Below, piece by piece: positions 9,269 through 18,360 of a stretch of 64,000 nt of DNA (within the stretch, counting starts at the first letter, position 1; every line of letters begins with the position of its first letter). Location of the stretch: the NCBI GenBank assembly GCA_963667425.1, contig OY763407.1, forward strand, positions 372,001-436,000. Reading direction: 5' to 3'. Position numbers and translations under genes: made by a program. Below the pieces are notes generated by a model. The model had not been told where the DNA came from. It saw only the letters and a list, made by a program, of their open reading frames with translations, and searched no databases. Origin of the DNA: G963667425 sp963667425 [NCBI: bacterium] (lineage in GTDB: Bacteria; UBP6; UBA1177).

Positions 9269-10258
9269 TTACTTTTCGAGTGCTATTTTTTTCCATGCTT
9301 TGGCAATTTCACCATTATCATAACAATTAAAAAATATTCTTTCTGAAAATTGATTCTCAAACCAGTAATATAATATATTTTCTGGTGTTTGAGTCTTTGT
9401 TTGCATAAGCCATGTTTTTGCTTTATTTATTGATTTATATGTATCTAAAGAGAGTTTTAATGTCATTATATTGGTGCTTGTCTCAATTATTGAATTATTC
9501 CAGCTTCCGTTTTCGTTTTGTGTTTCTACTAAGTAATTTAATACTTTTTCTATAGATTCTTTATATTTTTCTTTAAAAATGCTAAGTAGTCTTAAAGAAT
9601 AGTATGTTGAAATACCTGTTCCAGGAAACCATCTACTTTTCCAGTATTTACCCATTTCTGATGTACTGAGTATGTATAAAGAAGCTTTTTCTATAATGCT
9701 TTGATACCTTTCTTTATTGTTCATATAAAGCAAATATGCGATGTGAGCTGTTGTTTCGGTAGAACATCCATGCCAGTATGGTGCACGTCCATTATTTGCT
9801 AAAATAGTTGCAAAGCATCCATTTTCTTTATCATAATAATTTTGTACTATAGTCTCTAGGGCTTTATCTATTTTTTTGTTTTCTAATCTTAATGTTATTA
9901 AAGATTCTATTACGAGTGCGCTATCTTCAGCTGTTTCTCCATAACCATAACCATATTCCCAAAGATTGTTTTTTGTTGAGGCCATAGCTACTTTTTTTGC
10001 CAATGCTTTATCTTTTTCAGCTTGAGCAATGAGCGCATAATACGCAATATTTCCTTCTTCCATGAATTGCATAAATGAAGGTTTGTTGTCATCAATTTTA
10101 AATATTGAGCATTTAGTTAACATAATTTTATTATCAAACATTAACTTATAATCATAACTTTTAACCTGAGATTTTTTGTCAGATATCTCTTGATTGCAAG
10201 AAGAAATAATGCTTAATAGTAACAAAATACATATAATTATTGGTATATATTTATTCAT
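9269..10258 (-). CDS. Lipoprotein with an alpha/alpha-toroid (terpene cyclase/prenyltransferase-like) domain
   Basis: A 329-residue predicted lipoprotein: signal peptide and lipobox ISSC (Cys about residue 21). The rest is helical with repeats typical of alpha/alpha-toroid folds; TQNENGSWNNS resembles the QW motif of squalene-hopene cyclases, and TETTAHIAYLLY and TGISTYYSLRLLSI look like inner-helix segments. I do not see the DxDD catalytic motif of cyclases, so an enzymatic role is unproven. It overlaps the upstream FAD-oxidase gene by 8 bases, as last gene of a four-gene operon, and its product should be anchored on the periplasmic side. Confidence 0.65.
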   Translation of the reverse strand: MNKYIPIIICILLLLSIISSCNQEISDKKSQVKSYDYKLMFDNKIMLTKCSIFKIDDNKPSFMQFMEEGNIAYYALIAQAEKDKALAKKVAMASTKNNLWEYGYGYGETAEDSALVIESLITLRLENKKIDKALETIVQNYYDKENGCFATILANNGRAPYWHGCSTETTAHIAYLLYMNNKERYQSIIEKASLYILSTSEMGKYWKSRWFPGTGISTYYSLRLLSIFKEKYKESIEKVLNYLVETQNENGSWNNSIIETSTNIMTLKLSLDTYKSINKAKTWLMQTKTQTPENILYYWFENQFSERIFFNCYDNGEIAKAWKKIALEK

Positions 10259-11558
10259 TTTGATGAACCTCTAAATATTTTTTTACTTTTTTTGAAGCAA
10301 TAATCCCACTTTTGAAAGCAGGTTCTATTCCATATGGAATTTGCCAGTCATTCCAAAATGTGTAATCTCCAGCTAAGAAAACTCCTTTTATTGGCTCAAG
10401 TAAATCTTGAGTAAAAGTTATATATGGCTCTTGAGAAATTATTGTCCCTAGGTTTTTCCATACATATCCATCTTTATGTAAAATATTTTTTTCATCAAAA
10501 ATCCCAATATTCATAGTTTTTATTTCTTTTAGTACCAAATTTACATAATCTTCTGCTTTTAATGTAGGATTATTTGTTATAAAAGAATCTATAAAATATA
10601 TAGTGTAAATGAGTTTAGTTTTATCTTTAGAGAGATTCTGAAATATTGTATTAAAGCTTTGGTTTGGTGTAATTATATATTTAAATCGTTTTTGATTTTT
10701 GGTATTTACTATAATTGATACAACAGCTCCTTTTCCATATTTAATAGCTTTTAAAAATTGTTTCGTGGATGGCTTTATGTCTTTTATTATTTCAGAAGTT
10801 ATATATGAAGGTGTTGTTATTACTGCTGTTTTTGATTTAAGTTTTACTGTTTTGTTGTTTTTTATATATGTAGTTAAAATATAGTTTTCTTTTTGCTCAA
10901 CTGATAAAACTTTAGCCCCAGTAAGATATTTGTTATTTAATTCTTTTAGATAGGCATCAAGAAGTGTATTATTTCCATTTGGGTATTGAGCTGTTTTAAA
11001 TGTGAAAAAAGCGTCATTCATCCTAGCTTTAACATATTCATTCATTTTTCCAGGATGAATAATATTAAAAGCAGTTCTAATAATAGCTTGGCTATCATTG
11101 GTTAGTTTTGGTAATATTTCGCTTACTTGATTTTTTTCTGATAAATTTTTAAAAATATTCTGATCAGCTTGTGGCATTGAAGCTTTTATTGCATTAAACA
11201 TATTATCTTCAAGATAAAGATGATTTTTTGTGTAGCATCCAATTTTATCGTTTGTTTCTATTAACTCTTCAGAATTAAAATTTTCTGGTAATAATGATGA
11301 TGTATATCCAAAAAGTGCTCCAATTTCGTAGTTGGTTCCATTTATGTTTTTTGTCCATATTCTACCCCCTAATCTTTCTTCTTTTTCAAGGAGTATAATT
11401 TTTTTTTCTCTAAGTTCATACGCTGTTTTTATTCCTGAAATTCCACCACCAACAACAACAGTGTCATATATATCTTCTTGGTATTTTTGCTCTATAGTGT
11501 GTTTTTGACAGCTTACAAATATTATAAAAATAAAGAACCATAAGAATTTTAATTGCAT
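10251..11558 (-). CDS. FAD-dependent amine oxidase-like lipoprotein
   Basis: A 435-residue protein of the flavin monoamine oxidase/protoporphyrinogen oxidase/phytoene desaturase superfamily. After a 17-residue signal with lipobox FVSC comes the Rossmann motif VVVGGGISG (about 34-42) and the second FAD motif LLEKEERLGGRIW; the C-terminal FAD contact is in GVFLAGDYTFWNDW near residue 400. The signal peptide has no twin arginine, which is odd for a protein that normally binds FAD in the cytoplasm. It lies one base after the transferase-like gene and overlaps the toroid lipoprotein gene, so the three are surely co-expressed. The substrate is unknown. Confidence 0.8.
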   Translation of the reverse strand: MQLKFLWFFIFIIFVSCQKHTIEQKYQEDIYDTVVVGGGISGIKTAYELREKKIILLEKEERLGGRIWTKNINGTNYEIGALFGYTSSLLPENFNSEELIETNDKIGCYTKNHLYLEDNMFNAIKASMPQADQNIFKNLSEKNQVSEILPKLTNDSQAIIRTAFNIIHPGKMNEYVKARMNDAFFTFKTAQYPNGNNTLLDAYLKELNNKYLTGAKVLSVEQKENYILTTYIKNNKTVKLKSKTAVITTPSYITSEIIKDIKPSTKQFLKAIKYGKGAVVSIIVNTKNQKRFKYIITPNQSFNTIFQNLSKDKTKLIYTIYFIDSFITNNPTLKAEDYVNLVLKEIKTMNIGIFDEKNILHKDGYVWKNLGTIISQEPYITFTQDLLEPIKGVFLAGDYTFWNDWQIPYGIEPAFKSGIIASKKVKKYLEVHQNE

Positions 11559-11559
11559 T

Positions 11560-13602
11560 TTATATCCTTTTACGTTTTTTTATCATAATAATAAGAATTA
11601 TAAAATAAAGCATAGTTGATATAACTATTGGCATTGTTAGACCAAAAATTATTATAGATATGTAAAAAAGAAAAAAACCAATGGCAGATCCAAGAGTGTC
11701 TATTGCTAAAAACTTTGAGAAATATTTATTATTTGTAGTTTCAAATGTTTTTGGAAAAATTGCACCCATACATAATCCAATTGGAAAGATAGAAAATATT
11801 ATCCATATTTCTTTTGATAATATATTAAAACTGTACATATTTGATGACATAAATATTAGAAGGATGCTGGCAAGCGGTGTTAAAATAAGTAAAAGTTTTT
11901 TATTTAGTTTATTATAAATAATATTTCCTATAGCATTTGATATTATTAATGAACCAAGAGAAATGGCTGTTGTTTCAAGAAAACTGCCTAACCAAGATCT
12001 GTAAATATTTATTATAAAAAGTTCTATTAATATATAGGATATTCCTATTAATGGAAAATTTATAGAAGTAAAAAACTCTTCGGATTTAAAAATAAAAAAA
12101 GATAAGACTAAAATGCTTATTATTAAAGGCAAAAGAACCGGAATTATTTGTTCATACTTTTCGAAAAAGAGTAGTGGTCTTTTATCTGTGATTGCTTCTC
12201 TGGAGTTTATTTCATTTTGTGAAAAACTTATTTCTGTTACATCTTTTGTTTCAGGCAGGTTAACTGTCATAAACTTCTTCCATTTTTCTACCTGCATTTT
12301 ATTTTTAGAGGCAACTAAATATATAAAATTGAAATCTATTGCAGCATGAGCTGTTCCTTCCCATACTCTGTAGTAAGTTCCTTTGGGTAAGCTTTTTATT
12401 AGGCCTCTTGTTGAAGCCGTCTGACTTGTATGTAAAGCTATTAATATTCCGTTTTCTTTAAGCCTATCAAAAGTTTTTTGTACTCCTTCTTTTGTATAAA
12501 GATAGTGTTCCATACTAAAAAATAATCGATGAGAGAAACTAACTGTGAAATCTGTTCCTTCATAAATAATATTGTCAAATTTTTCTGTTGTTTCTTCTAA
12601 AAATGCGCGACCTTCTTCTGGGATAGTTTTAATTTTGTTATATATATTATTGTTGTATTTTGATAAAGATCCTTTCAATATATTTATAACATCAGGATCA
12701 AGCTCTACAGCTGTAATATTCGTGCTATTTGTCAGAGAAAGGAGTCCATGCCCTCCACCTGTTCCTATTACCAATGTATCACCATATACATTTTTATATG
12801 ATTTGTGCCTGAAATCAAAGTCTTCATTTGCCTTTGGGGATGTTACCCATTGTTGCTTACCATTATATATTCCGGCAAGTTTTCCATTATCAATCTCAAC
12901 AAAATCTATTCTTGAATATGGTGACCATTTTCCTGAAATGTATTTTTCAATTTTAATTCCATTCCACATTTCTAGAAAATTTTTATAATTAAGAGGAAAA
13001 AGTCTATCTGATATAAAACATGAAAATATTATTAATATTATTAATGTCTGTAAAGCATACTTTCTTATCATTAAAACGATTGGAATAAATGTGATAAGTA
13101 TCATTGGGGAAAATAAACCATTTGCTGTAAAAAGTTTATTAGTAAAAGAAAATCCTATGAAAAAAGCTATAGCATTTCCTGCAATAAGCCATTTTAGGAG
13201 TTTAAAATTTTTCTCAAGTGTTTGTTGAAAACATATTCCTGAAGCAGTACCTATTAAAATTGTAGGTAATGATATACTAATTAATGATATTGTTGAGAAT
13301 ATTGTGAAGTTTTCCGAAAACAAGGATTTAGAAACAAATAAAAATATAAGCAATAATGGAGAAATAGTTCCTGATAATAGGAATATACTTTTATAATATT
13401 TTGTGAATTTATTGGAAATAGCTAAACCGATACCTGAAAAAATAAAAGATATTGCTGTAATTAAGGATATGAGAAAAAGCATAAAAAAAGGTAAAACAAA
13501 AGGAAGTATTCTAATAGTTGTAACTTGAAAAATAGCATTTTCTAATGAAAAGAAAATGCTGCCTAAGAACCAAAAGTATGTGTCGTTTTTTAATCTTACC
13601 AT
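11560..13602 (-). CDS. Membrane protein with a central spermidine-synthase-like transferase domain
   Basis: A 680-residue protein: about six hydrophobic segments, then a soluble Rossmann methyltransferase/aminopropyltransferase domain (about 215-450), then about seven more segments ending in positive residues. VIGTGGGHG and AVELDPDVI are the SAM or decarboxy-SAM binding motifs. The spermidine synthase catalytic DSTD appears as EGTD, so the first Asp is Glu, and the Asp of GGGDGG is His. Normal spermidine synthesis is therefore doubtful; methyl or aminopropyl transfer to another amine, peptide or lipid is possible. It sits between a small membrane protein gene and the FAD-oxidase gene in a compact operon. 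Confidence 0.75.
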   Translation of the reverse strand: MVRLKNDTYFWFLGSIFFSLENAIFQVTTIRILPFVLPFFMLFLISLITAISFIFSGIGLAISNKFTKYYKSIFLLSGTISPLLLIFLFVSKSLFSENFTIFSTISLISISLPTILIGTASGICFQQTLEKNFKLLKWLIAGNAIAFFIGFSFTNKLFTANGLFSPMILITFIPIVLMIRKYALQTLIILIIFSCFISDRLFPLNYKNFLEMWNGIKIEKYISGKWSPYSRIDFVEIDNGKLAGIYNGKQQWVTSPKANEDFDFRHKSYKNVYGDTLVIGTGGGHGLLSLTNSTNITAVELDPDVINILKGSLSKYNNNIYNKIKTIPEEGRAFLEETTEKFDNIIYEGTDFTVSFSHRLFFSMEHYLYTKEGVQKTFDRLKENGILIALHTSQTASTRGLIKSLPKGTYYRVWEGTAHAAIDFNFIYLVASKNKMQVEKWKKFMTVNLPETKDVTEISFSQNEINSREAITDKRPLLFFEKYEQIIPVLLPLIISILVLSFFIFKSEEFFTSINFPLIGISYILIELFIINIYRSWLGSFLETTAISLGSLIISNAIGNIIYNKLNKKLLLILTPLASILLIFMSSNMYSFNILSKEIWIIFSIFPIGLCMGAIFPKTFETTNNKYFSKFLAIDTLGSAIGFFLFYISIIIFGLTMPIVISTMLYFIILIIMIKKRKRI

Positions 13603-13642
13603 TTATTTTTTCTCAGAGCATAATAAAATAATATAAGTTTCA

Positions 13643-14569
13643 TCAATAAAATAATAGACGTATAAGAATACCAAAGCTAAGAACAGAAAAAACAGTAACG
13701 AATTTTTTTATGGATTTATCTTTATTAAATTTAAGTGTTGTTATCAAAAAAGCATATAAAATAGGGTGAAAAATCAATAAAATTCTATCTGGAATGAATA
13801 AGTTTGTAAAAAACATTTGTATAAAGACGAAAAGGATTGAGAATGAAAAGAAAAAGAGTGTATGATTTTGTTTGGGTTTTAGAAAAATTAGAATTTCTTT
13901 TAAGAATAGAATTGTAATAGAAATGAGTGCTGCTCCAAAATAGATTAAAGCAAATGTTTTTTGTGTACTAAAAGATGTTTTTATAAATATTAATGCGTAC
14001 TCTGGATAATGTGGCGCAAAAATTACTGTTCCAGCTAACATCATTAAAGATAGATAGCATGTTATAGCTGTAAAAATACTTAAGAATACTTTCTTTGATA
14101 TAGTATAGGAAAAAATAGCAATTGATAAAGTAATGATTATGAGTTCAAAGGAAATAGGTTTGTTTATATTAGAAAAGAGTTGAAATGTTAATATGCCTAA
14201 AAGATATCTTGGCTCTTTTGCACTTATATAGTTTATTTCTAAATCAGCACCACCAGTTATTACTAAATTAGCTACAATAGGAATGAGAATTACAGGTGCA
14301 CAGAATGATATCCACCACAATTTATTGGGATGTATTTTTAATACATATCTAAAGTTGATTAAAAACATTGAAATAACAAAAACATACCAGTAATGATGAT
14401 GAAATATAAGATCATATTTATCACTTCCAAATCCTGTGAAGCAATTTTCTGAAAAAAATCGAACAGTTGTTGTTGCTGTAAAGATAATGTAGGCAATAAT
14501 AAATTTAGTTCCGATTTCTTTTTTATCTATTTTTAAATAAGCATTTCTTATATTTTTAACTAAACTCAA
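13643..14569 (-). CDS. Polytopic membrane protein, unknown function
   Basis: A 308-residue protein with roughly eight or nine membrane segments and a His-rich FHHHYWYVF stretch near residue 56. I recognise no family. The start is TTG (complement of 14567-14569) behind GAGGAATAAT, which is an acceptable ribosome site. It is the first gene of the minus-strand operon that continues with the transferase, FAD-oxidase and toroid lipoprotein genes, 40 bases upstream of the next. The upstream space to the AAA-ATPase gene is only 58 bases and very AT-rich. Confidence 0.65.
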   Translation of the reverse strand: MSLVKNIRNAYLKIDKKEIGTKFIIAYIIFTATTTVRFFSENCFTGFGSDKYDLIFHHHYWYVFVISMFLINFRYVLKIHPNKLWWISFCAPVILIPIVANLVITGGADLEINYISAKEPRYLLGILTFQLFSNINKPISFELIIITLSIAIFSYTISKKVFLSIFTAITCYLSLMMLAGTVIFAPHYPEYALIFIKTSFSTQKTFALIYFGAALISITILFLKEILIFLKPKQNHTLFFFSFSILFVFIQMFFTNLFIPDRILLIFHPILYAFLITTLKFNKDKSIKKFVTVFSVLSFGILIRLLFY

Positions 14570-14627
14570 AATTATTCCTCTAAATATTTATATATAGATA
14601 TATTTTTTTATTAATAAATGCAATATT

Positions 14628-16358
14628 CTATTCTACTTCCCCGATAAATTCGCACTCTTTGGCTGAGCAGATGACAATAAGCTTTTTAACATGGCAGGTT
14701 ATCTTCTGGCTTTTTGCATATCTTTCAAGCTGGGCGGCAGCTTTTTCCTTAAGCGTTTCAAGCGGCTCGGTTTCACCTGCTTTTCTGTGTTTAACTTCGA
14801 TTAAGTATTCATATTTAGTGAGATCTGTAACTGCATAATTCTTTTGAAGGAATATATCAGCATAGCCGTGATTCATTTCAGGTTCACTTTCGACAAAATA
14901 AAGTTTTGTGATGTTAAAGTAGGCAAGAAGAAACATTTTTATCCCTTCTTCACGATAGATGAAATCTCTTATTGATGATGCTTCATAAAACTTATCTAAA
15001 ATATAGGTCATAAGCTTTGTCCACTCACCTTTAAATGCCATATTTATGAACTCTTTGCTTAAAAAGTCGGTATTTATGTTAAGTTCGTCATATCTTCCCT
15101 TTAGTGCTTCACGGATATATTCAAAGTGCATCTGTTTAACCGTTTCATTCGGCACATTCATGACGTAGTGGTTTGCAAATACATGTTCTTTTATCGTGAG
15201 AAGTCCGAGATAATAAAGAAATGACTTAAATTTACTGTGCTCTATTATATCTGAAAGTGCAAAACTGCTTACAAGATCCGTCTCCGTCTCTTTTTTATCC
15301 AGAAGTTCAGTGAGTATTGAGAAGTTTCCATTTAACTTTTTATCCTGAAGAATCAGAAACTTAAGTTTACCGAAGTCTGTTCGGACATTGGGATCTATAA
15401 GCTCTCCAGGAAAGGATTTTTCTGTAAGATAGTTATTAAGAAAATAAAGTATCATGTCTGAGTTATAGATTTTCTCAGCTGCTTTTGAAAATAAGTAATT
15501 GTCATAGTTTATTTTAAGTGTTTCAAGAATTTTTGCTCTTTCCTCTTCTTTTACTGCTCCTTCCGATATGTAATAATCGACCATTTCCTTAACTTCTTCA
15601 GTTGTAAAGCCTATCATTGAGTTAAATGGAATTTTTGTTGAAATATTGTCGCCCATATTGAAGCCGCTTGTTACATCACTTAAAACCAGCGGAGATACTC
15701 CTGTTACAAAGAGTCTTTCAACAGTTCTTGTCTCGGTTGCATTCTTTACAGCGGCAAAGAAACTTCGGAGGAATCCGCCGCCGTGAGTTAAATCCTGATA
15801 GGAACCTTTACCATGATGAATCAGAATGTTATTTGCAAAGTTGTCATATTCATCGATTAAAAGGTAATAACTTAAAGATTTTCTGTTCATGAGTTTGATA
15901 AAATAACCAAGAAGGTCAGTTGCATTGTCAGTTTCGTTGTAATCTTTCCTAAACTGCTCTAATCCTCCAGTCATGTCATGGTAAAAAGAGTAAAAATCGC
16001 CAACAGTGTTATAAATATTTTTGTTAAATGAACTCTCAATTTCTTTCATCGTTCCATTTGTCGGAATTCCTGAAAAATTAAGCTTTAAGATTGGAAAAGT
16101 GTTCCTAAGCGGAGTCGGATTTTTACCAATGTAGGTATCTTTAAAGAGTTCTTCAAACTTATCTTTTTTATTTATATCGTAATAGTGTTCAAGCATTGAG
16201 ATGAAAAGAGATTTCCCGAATCTTCTCGGACGGAGAAAGAATATAAATTTACCATTATTGTTTTCCAGTTTCTCAATATATTCGGTTTTATCTATGAAAT
16301 AGTAATTTCCTTCTCTCAAATCTTCAAAATTTGCAATGCCGTATGGAATCTTTTTCAT
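14628..16358 (-). CDS. AAA-ATPase-like/PD-(D/E)XK nuclease family protein (PF09820 + PF08011 type)
   Basis: A 576-residue protein of the family beginning MKKIPYGIANFEDLR. The N-terminal ATPase domain has RPRRFGKS at 43-50 (P-loop region) and the Walker B-like LLIDEYDNF near 170. The C-terminal part carries PD-(D/E)XK nuclease features: GYADIFL followed by YEYLIEVKHRK, giving the D...ExK catalytic set. The family often occurs in many copies in anaerobes and is suspected to be mobile or defence-related, but its biochemical role is unknown. Its codons look slightly richer in G and C than those of the operon downstream. It is preceded by a near-consensus promoter of its own. Confidence 0.85.
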   Translation of the reverse strand: MKKIPYGIANFEDLREGNYYFIDKTEYIEKLENNNGKFIFFLRPRRFGKSLFISMLEHYYDINKKDKFEELFKDTYIGKNPTPLRNTFPILKLNFSGIPTNGTMKEIESSFNKNIYNTVGDFYSFYHDMTGGLEQFRKDYNETDNATDLLGYFIKLMNRKSLSYYLLIDEYDNFANNILIHHGKGSYQDLTHGGGFLRSFFAAVKNATETRTVERLFVTGVSPLVLSDVTSGFNMGDNISTKIPFNSMIGFTTEEVKEMVDYYISEGAVKEEERAKILETLKINYDNYLFSKAAEKIYNSDMILYFLNNYLTEKSFPGELIDPNVRTDFGKLKFLILQDKKLNGNFSILTELLDKKETETDLVSSFALSDIIEHSKFKSFLYYLGLLTIKEHVFANHYVMNVPNETVKQMHFEYIREALKGRYDELNINTDFLSKEFINMAFKGEWTKLMTYILDKFYEASSIRDFIYREEGIKMFLLAYFNITKLYFVESEPEMNHGYADIFLQKNYAVTDLTKYEYLIEVKHRKAGETEPLETLKEKAAAQLERYAKSQKITCHVKKLIVICSAKECEFIGEVE

Positions 16359-16386
16359 TACCGCCTCACTTAAATTAAGTTAAATG

Positions 16387-16414
16387 ATTATAACGTTTAT
16401 TGTTGGGATGTCAA
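16387..16414 (-). promoter_or_regulatory. Consensus sigma-70 promoter of the AAA-ATPase gene
   Basis: On the minus strand TTGACA (complement of 16409-16414) and TATAAT (complement of 16387-16392) are separated by 16 bases. Both hexamers are perfect. The predicted start lies about 20 bases before the ATG. Confidence 0.75.
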
Positions 16415-16441
16415 AATGGAGGATATATTTCTATTTCCCGA

Positions 16442-16469
16442 TTGCTAATTTTTTCTTATTCCTTATAAT
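16442..16469 (+). promoter_or_regulatory. Promoter of the psuK-psuG-uvrB operon
   Basis: TTGCTA (16442-16447), 16-base spacer, TATAAT (16464-16469); predicted start near 16476, about 30 bases before psuK. Confidence 0.6.
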
Positions 16470-16506
16470 AAACGTCAGCTTTTTTGTAGCGGGGTATTTT
16501 TAAAAA

Positions 16507-17409
16507 ATGAATAATATAGGTAAAGTCGTTTCGATAGGCGGAGCGAATATTGATAGAAAGGGAATTTGTGAAAATATAGTCAAAGGTAGTTCAACTCCAG
16601 TAAGTTTCTTTTATTCTTTTGGTGGTGTTGCAAGAAACGTTGCGGTTAATCTTGCACGAACTGGTACAAATGTGTCTCTTATAACTTTTGTTGGCAATGA
16701 CAATGATGGCAGTGCTATTTTAAATGATGCTGAAAAAGAGGGTGTGGATACGTCTTTTTCTGTAAAAATAAAAGGAGAGAAAACCGGAAATTATACTGCA
16801 ATTCTTAATGGTTTGGGTGAAATGGAGTTCGCTTTTGCAGATATGAATATTTATGATGAGGTAACAAAGGATACTATTGCAGATCGGGAAGATATTATAA
16901 AAAAAGCATCAATAGTTTTTGCAGACTGTAATCTTTCTGAAGGTGTTTTAAATGAAATTTCAACTATATGCAGTAAAAACAATATAGAGTTTGTTGTTGA
17001 TCTTGTTTCTATTGCTAAAAGTTCAAGAGTTAAAAATCTAACTGGTAATATTTACACATTAATATGTAATTATGATGAGGCTTCTGCTCTTGCAGAAACT
17101 AACGGTTCTATGGAAGATGTTGCATTAAAACTTCTTGCATCAGGTATTAAAAATGTTGTAATTACAATGGGAAGTAAGGGCGTTTTCTTTTCAAACGGAA
17201 TAGAAAAAGGGACAATACCTGCGGAAGTAACAAAGGTTATTGATGTAACTGGTGCCGGAGATGCTATGATTTCAGGCATAATTTATGGGCTTATGCGTGG
17301 CACTTCTTTTGAGAAGGCTGTTCGTTATGGCATTAAAGCGGCATCTGTTACTATAGCTTCCAAGTTTACGGTTGCTGATGAAATGAGTCATGAAATATTT
17401 GATAATTAA
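16507..17409 (+). CDS. psuK: PfkB-family kinase, probable pseudouridine kinase
   Basis: A 300-residue cytoplasmic sugar kinase of the PfkB/ribokinase family. The N-terminal VSIGGANIDRKG and FGGVARNVAVNLAR are family motifs, and DVTGAGDAM near 245-253 holds the anion hole and catalytic Asp. PfkB kinases differ in substrate, but this one lies 9 bases before psuG, so phosphorylation of pseudouridine to pseudouridine 5'-phosphate is the likely reaction, in breakdown of modified nucleosides from RNA. Length fits the family. Confidence 0.85.
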   Translation: MNNIGKVVSIGGANIDRKGICENIVKGSSTPVSFFYSFGGVARNVAVNLARTGTNVSLITFVGNDNDGSAILNDAEKEGVDTSFSVKIKGEKTGNYTAILNGLGEMEFAFADMNIYDEVTKDTIADREDIIKKASIVFADCNLSEGVLNEISTICSKNNIEFVVDLVSIAKSSRVKNLTGNIYTLICNYDEASALAETNGSMEDVALKLLASGIKNVVITMGSKGVFFSNGIEKGTIPAEVTKVIDVTGAGDAMISGIIYGLMRGTSFEKAVRYGIKAASVTIASKFTVADEMSHEIFDN

Positions 17410-17418
17410 GGGGTAAAC

Positions 17419-18348
17419 ATGAACAATATTAAGGATCTTTCTTCTTTTATATCTCTTTCTCCTGAAGTAAAGAAAGCTTTTGAAGATAAAAAGGCTGTTG
17501 TAGCTCTTGAATCTACAATAATTTCTCACGGGATGCCTTATCCTCAAAATCTTGAAACTGCAATGGCTGTTGAAAATATAATTAGAGAAAAAGGTGCAGT
17601 TCCGGCAACTATAGGAATTATAAACGGCATAATAAAAATAGGGCTTACGGATGAGGAACTTGAATATTTTGCAAGTGCAAAGGATGTTATGAAAGTTTCA
17701 CGAAGAGATTTTCCTTATGTTGTTTCAATGAAAAAAAATGGTGCTACAACTGTTGCTGCAACAATGATTGCTGCTTCAATGGCTGGTATTAATGTTTTTG
17801 TAACTGGCGGAATTGGCGGAGTTCATAGAAATGCTGAAGAGACTTTTGATATTTCCGCAGATCTTACAGAACTTATGAATACAAATGTTGCTGTTGTATG
17901 TGCCGGTGTAAAAAGTATTCTTGATATAGCAAAAACTCTTGAATATCTTGAAACTGGCGGAGTTCCTGTTTTTGGCTATCAAACTGATGATTTTCCTGCT
18001 TTTTATACAAGAAAAAGCGTTTTTGGTGTCGATTACAGAGTAAATTCTCCTGCTGATACTGCAAAAATGCTTAAAATCAAGTGGGATTTAGGATTAAACG
18101 GCGGTGTTGTCATTGCAAATCCTGTTAAAGAAGACGATGAAATGGGAAGTGAAATCGATTTTTTTATTGAAAAGGCTTTAAAAGAGGCTGATAAGCTTGG
18201 TATAAAAGGGAAAAACATAACTCCTTTTCTTCTTGGCAAGATAAAAGATTTAACTTCAGGTAGAAGTCTTGAAACCAATATTGCTCTTGTAAAACATAAT
18301 GCGGAAGTTGGTGCTGAAATAGCAGTCGCATTGAATGATTTGTGTTAG
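17419..18348 (+). CDS. psuG: Pseudouridine-5'-phosphate glycosidase
   Basis: A 309-residue enzyme that splits the C-C glycosidic bond of pseudouridine 5'-phosphate to uracil and ribose 5-phosphate. [17 protein letters not shown] at about 28-44, [15 protein letters not shown], and [10 protein letters not shown] near 132 are strongly conserved in PsuG. The start ATG follows AAGGGGT. It is paired with psuK and followed 12 bases later by uvrB in the same direction. Confidence 0.95.
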   Translation: MNNIKDLSSFISLSPEVKKAFEDKKAVVALESTIISHGMPYPQNLETAMAVENIIREKGAVPATIGIINGIIKIGLTDEELEYFASAKDVMKVSRRDFPYVVSMKKNGATTVAATMIAASMAGINVFVTGGIGGVHRNAEETFDISADLTELMNTNVAVVCAGVKSILDIAKTLEYLETGGVPVFGYQTDDFPAFYTRKSVFGVDYRVNSPADTAKMLKIKWDLGLNGGVVIANPVKEDDEMGSEIDFFIEKALKEADKLGIKGKNITPFLLGKIKDLTSGRSLETNIALVKHNAEVGAEIAVALNDLC

Positions 18349-18360
18349 AAGGAAGTCTTA

